Below are positions 1 to 7,135 of a stretch of DNA of 39,219 nt, one piece after another (within the stretch, counting starts at the first letter, position 1; each line of letters begins with the position of its first letter). A program made the position numbers and the translations under genes. Origin of the DNA: Psychromarinibacter sediminicola (GTDB lineage: Bacteria; Pseudomonadota; Alphaproteobacteria; Rhodobacterales; Rhodobacteraceae). The notes below the pieces were generated by a model. That model ran no database searches. It was not told the origin of the DNA and worked only from the letters and a program-made list of their open reading frames with translations. The stretch covers positions 1 through 39,219 of the forward strand of contig NZ_JARGYC010000043.1 in assembly GCF_029168335.1 (NCBI RefSeq), read 5' to 3'.

Positions 1-128
1 CCGTCCCGCGCATCATCACCCCCAGCATGCCGTGCAAAGGGTGAATCACGTTCTCAAACCCCTGTCGAGGCAGAGTTTTTCAGCAGCCTGCTAAACGACG
101 GCAGTAAATGACACTGAAGCGGGCTCGA
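1..128. other. Left edge, no gene recognised
   Basis: No convincing coding sequence is seen before the stop codon of the gene at 129-992. A short stretch around 70-95 recalls the terminal sequence of some insertion sequences, but no transposase or second end is visible, so no call is made. Confidence 0.3.
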
Positions 129-992
129 TCAGAACGGGATTTCGTCACCCAAATCGGCGGCCGGTGTCTGCCGCGAGGCTTCTATGCGCTCGATGAATGC
201 AAGCGAGGCGAGGACGCAATCGATGATGAACTGCGCTTCCGAAACCTCAAGAAGCTCATTGTCGTGTGCGAAGGAGCGCTTGTTGCGGGCCTGGTTCAGG
301 CTGTCGAACAGTTTGTGCTGAACACGGAGGGTCGGCAGGGCGAATTCGCTCACCGCGCCTTCATCACGTAAGGCCTTACCGTATGCGCCGAATATGGCGT
401 CGAGTGGGGTCTTTGCATCGACGGCCTGGTTGCGCGAGGCGAGCAGATCGCGGAATCGTTTGACGCAGTAGGTATGCACACGATCCAGTGCGACATCCGG
501 TTTTTCTGCGACAAGATCGGCAGCGATGGACGCACGCAGTTTGGGAAGCGTTGTGTCGCGCGAGAAGTCCTTGAAGGCGTCGTCGAGGTTCAGCGTAGAC
601 GCATTTTCAAGCTCACTCGTGAACTGCTCAAGCCATGCTTTCAGGCGCTCTTCCTTCGCGACGTCCGCATCCACGTAGCCATCGAGACTGCAGCGATACG
701 CCCACAAAACGCGAAGAACCTGAGCGACGAGGCGCGGTTCAGCGACCTCGACAAAGCCTCTGAGTGTCTTGCCCTTGCTCGCGCCTTCGACCTGGAAGCG
801 CTCCTGGAAGATCCGGATGTCGAAATTTTCCTCGAACCACTCGGCCATGGTTCTGTCTGAGAAGTCGAGGACGTAGCCGCCGCCGCTGTGAAATATCTGG
901 TCGAAGACAGTTCGTTGCTGAGACGGCAGCCGGCGCGTGCGTCCGATAATCCTGGGGAGGCTGGAATCAAGGTTTTGCGACGGCTGTGTCAT
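129..992 (-). CDS. HEPN/Abi_C-like abortive infection family protein
   Basis: The 287-residue product has two parts. The N-terminal part (about residues 35-105) contains a GGGYVLDF segment and a SKGKTLR segment, a pattern I remember from the N-terminal domain of uncharacterised defence proteins. The C-terminal part (about 170-280) is helical and carries R236-N-x5-H243, which fits the R-x4-6-H motif of HEPN ribonuclease domains and resembles the Abi_C (abortive infection C-terminal) family. A role as an RNA-targeting growth-arrest or phage-defence protein is inferred. It lies just downstream of the fseA-like gene on the same strand (58-nt gap), so it may be read from the transfer-control transcript. 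There is no signal peptide or membrane segment. The exact family and activity are uncertain. Confidence 0.6.
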   Translation of the reverse strand: MTQPSQNLDSSLPRIIGRTRRLPSQQRTVFDQIFHSGGGYVLDFSDRTMAEWFEENFDIRIFQERFQVEGASKGKTLRGFVEVAEPRLVAQVLRVLWAYRCSLDGYVDADVAKEERLKAWLEQFTSELENASTLNLDDAFKDFSRDTTLPKLRASIAADLVAEKPDVALDRVHTYCVKRFRDLLASRNQAVDAKTPLDAIFGAYGKALRDEGAVSEFALPTLRVQHKLFDSLNQARNKRSFAHDNELLEVSEAQFIIDCVLASLAFIERIEASRQTPAADLGDEIPF

Positions 993-1050
993 TCGATGAA
1001 CATATCGAAAACCTCCCGTAGCGCACAGTCACCGCGAAATATCGGCGGCA

Positions 1051-1765
1051 TCAGCGGTAATTACCCTGAAGAAGCTGCCGATAACCGCGATCGATCATCA
1101 TCCGCCCGTAGGCGGCCAGCCGCGCGATTTGCGCCTTGAGTGAGCTGGTCTTCCACGGTTCGGCGACGACGCGATCGGCGCCGAAGAAGGCCGTGGCAAT
1201 GGCACGATAGCTGGCGTCGCTCTGGCGTCCGTCGATCGTGCGCAGGGCGCGTTTCAGTCGCTCGCGCCGATGTGGCGTAATCGGCGGATCGGCGTCGCGG
1301 TCGATGAGATGGCGATACAGCCGGTCAGCGGCAGCAAGCCGCACGGGCCAGGCGTCATCGAGAGGAAGCAGGAGACCAACGGGCTGATCATCGGTCTGGT
1401 CGCCGACAAGATTGGCGCCATTCTCCAGTCGCATCCACAACAGCCCATCCGCACCCGTTCTGCGATCTGTGATGCTGTCGGGAGGAATGGCCGCGGTCAG
1501 GCCGATGTCGGGCAGAGACGCGGTCAGGTGAACCACGGCGGGCGCAGCGGAAGGCAGCCAGAAGACGGGGGCGCCAAGCGCGTTGAGCTCCGGGTCTACC
1601 GGGAAATCGCAACCCCCAATCGGCTGGAGCGCCGCCGCCCTCCTGCATCATGTCGTAGTCCTTGCGATAGTGCGTGTTCCGCCGAAGGCACTCCCAGGCA
1701 AGCCCCGAGATGTCGAGCTGATCGAAATGATCATATTGGTGATCGTCGCGCCAGTCGGCCGGCAT
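1051..1765 (-). CDS. fseA: FseA-like excision activator (DUF6499-DUF2285) made by +1 ribosomal frameshift
   Basis: Two overlapping frames encode one recognisable protein. Frame 0 starts at ATG 1765 (GGGAGA upstream) and gives a DUF6499 N-terminus (ADWRDD, YDHFDQLDISGLAWE, LRRN, YRKDY) ending in GLRF. The +1 frame continues as PVDPELNALGAPVFWLP into a DUF2285 domain that ends at 1051. The switch is at TTT (1606-1604) followed by CCC GG. Slippage of tRNA-Phe from UUU to UUC gives a fused product of about 237 residues, against a 125-residue unshifted product. In Mesorhizobium ICEMlSymR7A the msi172-msi171 pair is joined by the same UUU-to-UUC slip to make FseA, which activates the excisionase gene rdfS and is inhibited by QseM. 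A qseM-like gene lies just upstream here. A sequencing indel or a pseudogene is the alternative, but the match to the known slip site makes it less likely. Confidence 0.8.
1600..1609 (-). promoter_or_regulatory. Programmed +1 frameshift site in fseA-like gene
   Basis: The minus strand reads CGA TTT CCC G in the frame of the 5' ORF. Moving one base forward on TTT gives TTC CCG GTA GAC, after which the conserved DUF2285 linker and domain follow without a stop. The P-site Phe codon is flanked by the conserved GLRFP coding motif. This is the arrangement reported for FseA, where tRNA-Phe slips from UUU to UUC. Confidence 0.75.
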
Positions 1766-1860
1766 GGCGAACTTCTCCCAATCACACGCCGAAATGTCGG
1801 ACGGCGTCAGCTACTTGGGATGTTTCGCCATAAATCGGCGGTTGCATAGTACGGGCACAA

Positions 1861-1874
1861 GCATCGTACGATGC
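1861..1874. promoter_or_regulatory. 14-bp perfect palindrome between qseM-like and fseA-like genes
   Basis: GCATCGTACGATGC is a perfect palindrome. It lies about 95 bp upstream of the fseA-like start and just beyond the qseM-like stop codon. It is a candidate operator for fseA-like expression. TraR-type boxes in related ICEs are longer dyads with a different core, so the binding protein is unknown. Confidence 0.4.
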
Positions 1875-1896
1875 GTACAGTGCATCGCTACCGCCA

Positions 1897-2169
1897 TTAC
1901 AGGGGAAGACCGTTCCTGAGAATGTCCCGATATCCTTGTTCGGTCATCCAGCGCGCGCGGGACAGGTGGCTGTCGTGCACGCGACGGGCGCGCTCCGGCT
2001 CCGCCTTCGCGTCGATGCCAAGCAAAACCGACGACACCTCTTCCAGCGATGCTCCGGCATCGTTGGCGTCGAGAAGTCGCATGTAAAGTTTGAAGTGATC
2101 GCGATCATAGACGGTCACGGCCGCATCGTTCGGCGGGGCATCTGCGATCGTAAGCGGGGTGGCGGGCAT
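1897..2169 (-). CDS. qseM: QseM-like antiactivator (small DUF2285-type protein)
   Basis: The ATG at 2169 gives a 90-residue protein. The frame is open further upstream, but that extension overlaps the promoter region and has no domain. The core HFKLYMRLLDA, the central EVSSVLLGID and the C-terminal M-x3-GYRDIL-x2-G resemble the end of the DUF2285 domain of the adjacent FseA-like protein (M-x3-GYRQLLQG). In ICEMlSymR7A, QseM is a small antiactivator that binds and blocks both the quorum-sensing regulator TraR and FseA, and its gene is divergent from qseC. The same divergent layout is seen here. No TraR is visible in the window, so FseA may be the local target. The ribosome site is weak (AGGAC). 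Confidence 0.7.
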   Translation of the reverse strand: MPATPLTIADAPPNDAAVTVYDRDHFKLYMRLLDANDAGASLEEVSSVLLGIDAKAEPERARRVHDSHLSRARWMTEQGYRDILRNGLPL

Positions 2170-2292
2170 CGGCGTCCTGGCGAGTGTGGCACAATTGTTA
2201 ATGAACCGGAAACCATGACGCATGCAAGCGCCGGCCGGTTGAAATGCCGCCGGGGCGACGACTGCGGTGCGCTTGGGTCGGCTTGTCGCCCG

Positions 2293-2344
2293 CGTATTAT
2301 AATACGTCGCATCAAAATACGCGATCCGCATTTTACTTGCGGAT
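2293..2344. promoter_or_regulatory. qseC/qseM divergent promoter with dyad operators
   Basis: CGTATTATAATACG at 2293-2306 is a perfect 14-bp palindrome containing a consensus TATAAT on both strands. A possible -35 for qseC is TTGGGT at 2273-2278. A second half-site, AATACGC, follows at 2316-2322. Another inverted repeat, ATCCGCA at 2324-2330 and TGCGGAT at 2338-2344, overlaps the qseC start codon. Both dyads are probable QseC operators, and the second could shut off qseC at high protein level. Confidence 0.6.
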
Positions 2345-2561
2345 GGATATTCGTGACGTTTTTGGAAAGAATCTCAAGCACTACCGGCTGAAAATCGGCA
2401 TCAGCCAGGATGCGCTGGCAGCCAAAATGGGCGTCGACCGCGCCCATGTGAGTTCGATGGAGCGCGGCCAGCAGAACGTGACCATCATCACCCTTTGGCA
2501 TGCGGCGCTCGCGCTTGACGTGAAGCCGGCTGCACTTCTCGACGATCAGGCTCAGGACTAA
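2343..2561 (+). CDS. qseC: QseC-like XRE-family transcriptional regulator
   Basis: This 72-residue protein is almost entirely a Cro/C1-type helix-turn-helix: IRDVFGKNLKHYR, then SQDALAAKMGVDRAHVSSMERG and NVTIITLWHAALAL, the usual five-helix pattern. The ATG at 2343 is chosen because homology begins there; the longer open frame overlaps the operators. No clear Shine-Dalgarno precedes it, and an inverted repeat runs into the start codon, suggesting translational or autoregulatory control. By analogy with ICEMlSymR7A, QseC controls the divergent qseM promoter and so sets a bistable switch for element transfer. The fold is certain; the QseC identity rests on size and on the divergent qseM-like neighbour. 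Confidence 0.8.
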   Translation: MDIRDVFGKNLKHYRLKIGISQDALAAKMGVDRAHVSSMERGQQNVTIITLWHAALALDVKPAALLDDQAQD

Positions 2562-2562
2562 A

Positions 2563-2589
2563 GGCGCCCCGCCCACCGGGCGGGGCGCC
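2563..2589. terminator. Bidirectional hairpin between qseC-like and DUF736 genes
   Basis: A perfect 12-bp stem (2563-2574 with 2578-2589) encloses a 3-nt loop ACC, between two convergent genes. It lacks a clear T-tract, but its strength and position suit a shared terminator. Confidence 0.6.
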
Positions 2590-2596
2590 GGAAGCG

Positions 2597-2929
2597 TCAG
2601 TCGCCGTTCTGGCGGCGGGAGCGCGACCAGATGAGGCTGAAGCTTTCTTCGCCCTCGATGACGGTGTCGTCGAAGAGGTTGGCGTAGATCGGCGCGGTGA
2701 AGCTCGGATCGTCCAGCTTGAGGCTCAGATAGTCGCGGCCTTCGTTCGAGCGCTTGGACCAGGCGGCGCCGATTTCTGCGCTCCCGACGACGACGCGGTG
2801 AGAGGGGGCCTTGCCGTTCGTGCGGTCCTCTTCGGGGACGATGCGGACGTTCTTCGCCTGAACGTTCAGGGTGACGATCTCGCCGACGAACTCGTTGCCG
2901 GTCTTCTTGAAGGTTCCGATGGTGGCCAT
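2597..2929 (-). CDS. DUF736 domain-containing protein
   Basis: The ATG at 2929 follows a strong AAGGAG and gives 110 residues. The protein begins [18 protein letters not shown] and contains [30 protein letters not shown] and [18 protein letters not shown], the hallmark pattern of DUF736. These small proteins are found on almost every alphaproteobacterial ICE and many plasmids. Their role is unknown, though a link to single-stranded DNA or transfer has been guessed. The ribosome site and start share GGAGAACTGACATG with the parB gene of the same element, suggesting common leader design. The long gap upstream contains an 18-bp inverted repeat at 3041-3110. Confidence 0.9.
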   Translation of the reverse strand: MATIGTFKKTGNEFVGEIVTLNVQAKNVRIVPEEDRTNGKAPSHRVVVGSAEIGAAWSKRSNEGRDYLSLKLDDPSFTAPIYANLFDDTVIEGEESFSLIWSRSRRQNGD

Positions 2930-3040
2930 GTCAGTTCTCCTTTTGGCTTTCGAGCCCGCGCCCGTCGCGGCCTCGATGGCGATCGGCACGGCCGGGACGA
3001 CCGCCGACGCAGTCCCTGGACCCGGAGCGCATGCGGAGGA

Positions 3041-3110
3041 CGGCGGGGCCGGAGTTTCTTGACGCGCGAGGAATGGGCAAAGCCCAGGGGATGAAACTCC
3101 GGCCCCGCCG
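3041..3110. repeat. 18-bp perfect inverted repeat with nested hairpin
   Basis: The arms 3041-3058 and 3093-3110 are exact reverse complements. Between them is a smaller hairpin, TGGGC-AAA-GCCCA. The structure lies about 110-180 bp upstream of the DUF736 start. It could be a leader or attenuator structure, a protein-binding cruciform or a transfer-related site. No relaxase gene is nearby to support an oriT. Confidence 0.6.
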
Positions 3111-3780
3111 TTGCGGCCAAGGCGGTCGACGCGTCAGCCGGTTCCGGCCAGATCAGGCCATGAGAGGCCGTGACGGGCGTGGGTGACGAGGCTCAGGAGA
3201 ACCGTTGGAAGTCGCCAGCGATTACCGATAAGCGCCGGCAACATGTTTCGAAAGATGGTCGCTCGCATTGGGCCAGGAGAAGAATGACGTCATCCGGGAG
3301 AGGACAGATCGACAAGGCTGTGACCTATTGTCGTCCGAAGCGGCGCCCGATCAGCTCCCCGCTGTCAGTTCACGAATTCGGCCACAGCACTGTCTGGTGA
3401 GACCGGTGCGCGCGCTGCCAATTTCAGTCAAGAAGCTGACATCTGGACGGGGAAGCTGGGAAAGGGGCTATGCGGACCGAGCTGCTATTGACGTTACTCG
3501 CCGACAGGTCCGCTCGCGGCCCACAGCTGCCACCTTCCCGCAGCCACCAAGTTGCATTGCAGAAGACCCGAAGCAGACATCTCTCGACCGCGTAGCATTA
3601 GGTCGGGTAGTTCGCCTCACGGGCATTCCAGTCTTGATGTAGTATTTAAGTGACGAGACAAGAAGCCGGACTGGAAATCTCGCGATCAGGGCCTGTCTAA
3701 TTTCAGCGGCGCCGCTGGTCGCCTTCATCTATAAGCGACAACCTCCCACGTCGCTGGTCACGATGATGGGTACGGCTGAA
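3111..3780. other. Non-coding junction region
   Basis: About 670 bp with only short open frames of poor codon character and no recognisable family. It lies between the DUF736 leader and the first defence-cargo block, so it probably marks the cargo insertion point. A 10-bp palindrome ATGACGTCAT is at about 3286-3295. No RNA gene was recognised. Confidence 0.4.
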
Positions 3781-4656
3781 CTACTCTTTGCCTTCCAACG
3801 GCGGCAACAAGCGCCCCATACCTTTGCCGACGAGCGCTGCTATTTCGCTCGGACGGTAGGATGCGGCCAGCAGACGATTCTCGTCTTCACTCAAACCGTT
3901 TTCGAAGCCGTCCCACCTCGCAGCCGTGACCGCTTCTTCGATCCGCTCAAGGCCTTTGAGAAGCCGTTCGTCTGGCGCAGGCGCATCGTGTGCCGAAGGA
4001 AACCATTCCGCGTAGTCGGGACGCAAATTTCGAATGACATCCAGTGCCGCGCCGCCAAATCCTCCAGCCAAATAGAGCGGTTGCCTGCGTTCCAGAGCAA
4101 ACAGCACCTCTTCAAATATGCCCGGCATGACCCCTTGGAATCCGGCGCGTTTGCCTCCGATGACTATGCGCGCACTTGTGTTGGTCGTCATGTAGGTCCG
4201 CAAACCCGATAGAGAGCGGGCGCGCTCTTCGGCTGGCGGATCATCGATGACAGGTTCATCAACCGGACCATCAAGCCTGTCTCCTTCAGGCGAGAGAAAG
4301 TGTATCTCGCCGAACAGCCCAAGCAGGTCTTTTTGTTTGGCTATCTGCTCCGGTGTCATCCCCCGATGAACCGTCCAGGCCAGGCAAACTTTGAGCGGAC
4401 GGTCGCGCCGCCCGTAGCGGTACAACTCTTCGATCAGAAAATTCGTGATGCCACCGGGTTGAAGATGCCCGCCATAATACAGCGCGCCGCCCGCGATGAT
4501 CACCGTACGGGCCAACTCTCCGAGCGTCATCCGAAAATGCGTATCCAGTAGTCCGAGCCGGTCAAGATCGGGACTGTCGGATACGGACAAGCCAAGCTGT
4601 TTGCCATGCAACGCGTCCGCCGGGAGTAGGTCGGCCCTTTGCTTTTCTGCGGCCAT
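3781..4656 (-). CDS. SLOG (LOG/LSDAT-type) domain protein paired with TIR
   Basis: This 291-residue Rossmann-like protein belongs to the SLOG superfamily. Residues 22-80 contain GLSVSDSPDL, GGALYYGG and LQPGGITNFLIEEL, the last resembling the PGG-x-GT-x2-E motif of LOG enzymes. A second glycine-rich segment (about 158-205) has VIGGKRAGFQG, MPGIFEE and LAGGFGGAALD. No membrane segment or fused effector is present. SLOG domains in Thoeris and related systems bind cyclic ADP-ribose isomers made by TIR enzymes; the exact SLOG cluster is not determined here. The gene starts 2 nt after the stop of the upstream TIR gene, so the two are almost certainly translationally linked. Inferred role: sensor or regulator of a TIR-made nucleotide signal. 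Confidence 0.7.
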   Translation of the reverse strand: MAAEKQRADLLPADALHGKQLGLSVSDSPDLDRLGLLDTHFRMTLGELARTVIIAGGALYYGGHLQPGGITNFLIEELYRYGRRDRPLKVCLAWTVHRGMTPEQIAKQKDLLGLFGEIHFLSPEGDRLDGPVDEPVIDDPPAEERARSLSGLRTYMTTNTSARIVIGGKRAGFQGVMPGIFEEVLFALERRQPLYLAGGFGGAALDVIRNLRPDYAEWFPSAHDAPAPDERLLKGLERIEEAVTAARWDGFENGLSEDENRLLAASYRPSEIAALVGKGMGRLLPPLEGKE

Positions 4657-4658
4657 AG

Positions 4659-5912
4659 CTATCCCCCTCTCGTGGCAAGCTGGCGCGGGGTCATGATATC
4701 GATCTCCCGTCCAAGGCGGGTAGTTCGCGCATAGTTCAACAACACATCTCGCTCTTCGGGACCCAGCGGCGGATCGGGATGCAGAATCCGGACAGTGTTG
4801 TCACTGTCGTCGTCGCCGTTTTGCGCCAGATAGGCATCGATCCAGCGAGACAGGGTCAGCGGTTCGGGGGCATGCGGTGCCCACCATGCAACATCGAGTT
4901 CAGGGCGCTCGTGAGCAAGATCTTTCTGGTGCATCCAGAGCGCGCGTTTCAGACATTCATCGACCAGGAGATTAAGGGCGCGATAGACGTCCTGCCGCTG
5001 CCAGCGCCCATCCGCTTTTCTGACTGCGATTCGGGGCACATGGTCCATGAGGAACGAGCCGCGTTCTTCACCGACGCCGATGGCGTCCATCATGATCACC
5101 GGCATACCATGCGTCTTGGCGATAACCACCTCGCGCTGACACCATTCCCGGCTGGAATACAGGTCTGTGCGCAGCGCGAGCATTGCGCTTGTACCGGATT
5201 TGTCGCGCAGTTCCTGATCCCAATCGGTGCCCGGTTGCAGGTCATTGGCATCGAAAAACTCGTTCAGGCGCGTATTGCGGATAACTTCGCGCACCAGATC
5301 GACCAGAGTATCGACATCTTCGCCTTCTCCCTGGCTGTGCCGCTTTGTGTGGCTGATGAACGCTGTCAATCGATCCATTTCATCGGGCGATACCAACTGC
5401 GCAAGCCCTTGCGTCAGGTCACGGCAGAGCATGCTCTCGACGTCTTCACCGTTCCGGTCGGGATTGCCCGCCGCGACGAACTGGAAGTTGCCCAGAATAT
5501 CCTGAAGCTCTGTACCGTGCGTAGCGCCTGCATCCAATGCGTAGGGGAACACGCCGACGCGTTCGGGCGATGCTTGATGCAAGTCCCGGATCGCATTCAC
5601 ATATGCATGCCACTGTGTGTTCTTGTCCTCGACGCACGCGGCCATTTCAGTGCCGAGCAAGGGGACGACAGCCACAAAGCTCGCGGGCCTAATACCGTTC
5701 GGCGCGGCCCAGCCTTCGGCATAGACAGGTCTGGGCGCGGTGCCCGAACCTTCCCATCCCGTGCTTCGCAAGGATACCTGTACACCGCCGCCGATCACGC
5801 CGGAGAAGGTTGGTCCCTTCATGAAGTGATTGAAGATCGTCTCGGCGAAGCCTGCGCCTCGTTGGTCGTCCGGGTGCCAGAGCACGAAGATTTCAAGGAT
5901 GGGCGGCAGCAT
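4659..5912 (-). CDS. TIR domain protein, probable NAD-consuming effector or signal synthase
   Basis: 417 residues. The clear TIR domain spans about 182-290: LTAFISHTK at 182-190, FFDANDLQPGTDW, then TSAMLALRTDLYSSREWCQRE, with Glu261 in the WCxxE position of catalytic TIR enzymes. The N-terminal 110 residues (EIFVLWHPDD, later ASFVAVVPLLG) look like a second, degenerate TIR-like fold without the catalytic Glu. The C-terminal ~100 residues include WMHQKDLAHER and an Asp-rich stretch. Catalytic bacterial TIRs cleave NAD+ or make cyclic ADP-ribose signals. It is the first gene of a two-gene unit with the SLOG protein and is divergent from the TIR-Nmad2-MazG-UDG operon, sharing a 106-bp promoter region with it. 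Confidence 0.8.
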   Translation of the reverse strand: MLPPILEIFVLWHPDDQRGAGFAETIFNHFMKGPTFSGVIGGGVQVSLRSTGWEGSGTAPRPVYAEGWAAPNGIRPASFVAVVPLLGTEMAACVEDKNTQWHAYVNAIRDLHQASPERVGVFPYALDAGATHGTELQDILGNFQFVAAGNPDRNGEDVESMLCRDLTQGLAQLVSPDEMDRLTAFISHTKRHSQGEGEDVDTLVDLVREVIRNTRLNEFFDANDLQPGTDWDQELRDKSGTSAMLALRTDLYSSREWCQREVVIAKTHGMPVIMMDAIGVGEERGSFLMDHVPRIAVRKADGRWQRQDVYRALNLLVDECLKRALWMHQKDLAHERPELDVAWWAPHAPEPLTLSRWIDAYLAQNGDDDSDNTVRILHPDPPLGPEERDVLLNYARTTRLGREIDIMTPRQLATRGG

Positions 5913-6018
5913 CTAACTTCTTTCGGTTGCGAGGCGATCCAGGCTCGCACTTTGCGCATATATGGTATAACCTGCAAGGAAAGACACAGTATCTGGTCAG
6001 GCTGAAAGGATAACACCG
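5913..6018. promoter_or_regulatory. Divergent promoter region between the two TIR operons
   Basis: This 106-bp gap between divergent TIR genes has an AT-rich core (ATATATGGTATAAC, about 5958-5971) offering -10-like elements on both strands. AAAGGA precedes the rightward start at 6019. No obvious operator dyad is seen. Shared control of both units is inferred from the layout. Confidence 0.4.
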
Positions 6019-6495
6019 ATGAGCAACGAGACCAAAAATGTATTCATCAGCCATGTCCACAAGGACGACGAGGGCCTGACCGATCTCAAAAACCTGCTCA
6101 AGAACAAGGGCATGAACGTGCGCGACAGTTCGATCAATTCGGATCGCCCGAACAATGCGAAGTCGCCGGATTACATTAAATCCGAAATACTTGCGCCCCG
6201 CATTGATTGGGCCAGCACGATGATCGTCTACATCTCACCGGAAACCAAGAACAGCGAATGGGTTAACTGGGAGATCGAGCGCGCGCACAAGCAGGACAAA
6301 ACCATTGTCGGTGTGTGGGAGCGTGGAGCCAACGGATGTGAGGTTCCCGAAGCGCTCGACGAATACGGGCATGCGCTTGTTGGCTGGAACGCAGACAAGA
6401 TTATTGACGCCGTGAATGGGGATTATGAGCAGTTTGAGACACCGGACGGCACAACGTGCGAGCCCCGGTCTATTCGCCGACATCCGTGCGGTTAA
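6019..6495 (+). CDS. ThsB/MTH538-type TIR-like protein
   Basis: A 158-residue single-domain protein. The fold signature is NVFISHVHKDD (7-17), VRDSSI (34-39), IDWASTMIVYISPETKNS (62-79) and WVNWEIERA (81-89), with Glu85 as the probable catalytic residue. This matches the TIR_2 / MTH538 TIR-like (DUF1863) family that includes ThsB of Thoeris, which makes cyclic ADP-ribose-type signals on infection. It is the first gene of a four-gene operon with Nmad2, MazG-like and UDG-like genes. The start at 6019 follows AAAGGA with good spacing. It probably acts as effector or signal maker, with the following genes as sensors or processors. Confidence 0.8.
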   Translation: MSNETKNVFISHVHKDDEGLTDLKNLLKNKGMNVRDSSINSDRPNNAKSPDYIKSEILAPRIDWASTMIVYISPETKNSEWVNWEIERAHKQDKTIVGVWERGANGCEVPEALDEYGHALVGWNADKIIDAVNGDYEQFETPDGTTCEPRSIRRHPCG

Positions 6496-6505
6496 CCGGG
6501 ACGCC

Positions 6506-7135
6506 GTGCCGGTTCTTCATAGCTATATCGTTGCCTATGACAGCGGGTTCGCGCCGAACCCGTTCAACGGATATTGCACCCTGGCAACCTGCAAACCGGA
6601 AATAAGAAAGCGCGCCGCGATAGGCGATTGGATTGTCGGCACCGGCAGCAACAAGGCAGGCGTTCGTCGAGGAGGCTTTCTGGTCTACGCTATGCGGGTG
6701 CAGGAAAGCTTGACATTCGCCGAGTACTGGAACGATCCGCGATTCACACGGAAGAAGCCGAACATGTTCGGCAGCTACCGGATGGCGTGCGGGGATAACA
6801 TCTACTGCCCCACGGACGGCGGCGGTTGGCATCAACTGAATTCCTATCACAGCAGGGCTGACGGGACTGCGTACCCCAAGCACATCAACCGCGATACGTC
6901 GGTTGATCGCGTTCTGGTCAGCGAGGATTTTGTGTATTTCGGGGCCGAAGGCCCGTCCATTCCGGACGAGTTGAAAGCAGCGCGGATTGTGCTGGCCGGG
7001 CGAGGCCGACTCAAGGTCACAGACACGGACGCGATAGCGGCGTTCGAAGCATGGCTTGTTGAACTGGGCGTCCAGGGATACCAAGGCAGGCCGTTCGACA
7101 TGGTGGAAGCCGCGAGAAAGAGAGGGGCACAATGA
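6506..7135 (+). CDS. Nmad2 (nucleotide modification associated domain 2) protein
   Basis: The core begins SYIVAYDSGFAPNPFNGYCTLATCKP and continues RAAIGDWIVGTGS, MRVQESLTFAEYW, KKPNMFGSYR, GDNIY, VDRVLVSEDFVYFG, the pattern I associate with Nmad2. That domain was defined by comparative genomics around base-hypermodification and restriction-like conflict systems. Its biochemical role is unknown, though binding of modified nucleotides is suggested. I choose the GTG at 6506, since homology starts about six residues later and it leaves a 10-nt gap to the TIR stop. ATG codons at 6416 and 6425 would add 27-30 residues overlapping the TIR gene. The 3' end overlaps the MazG-like gene by 4 nt (ATGA), indicating coupling. 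Confidence 0.75.
   Translation: MPVLHSYIVAYDSGFAPNPFNGYCTLATCKPEIRKRAAIGDWIVGTGSNKAGVRRGGFLVYAMRVQESLTFAEYWNDPRFTRKKPNMFGSYRMACGDNIYCPTDGGGWHQLNSYHSRADGTAYPKHINRDTSVDRVLVSEDFVYFGAEGPSIPDELKAARIVLAGRGRLKVTDTDAIAAFEAWLVELGVQGYQGRPFDMVEAARKRGAQ

Noticed and set aside
70-95. Possible insertion-sequence terminal remnant
   Set aside because: The resemblance is from memory only; no transposase or matching end is visible.
3041-3110. Inverted repeat as the ICE origin of transfer
   Set aside because: No relaxase or accessory transfer gene is adjacent and no nick-site motif was recognised.
3170-3728. Several short open frames
   Set aside because: They overlap each other, lack good ribosome sites and show no family resemblance.
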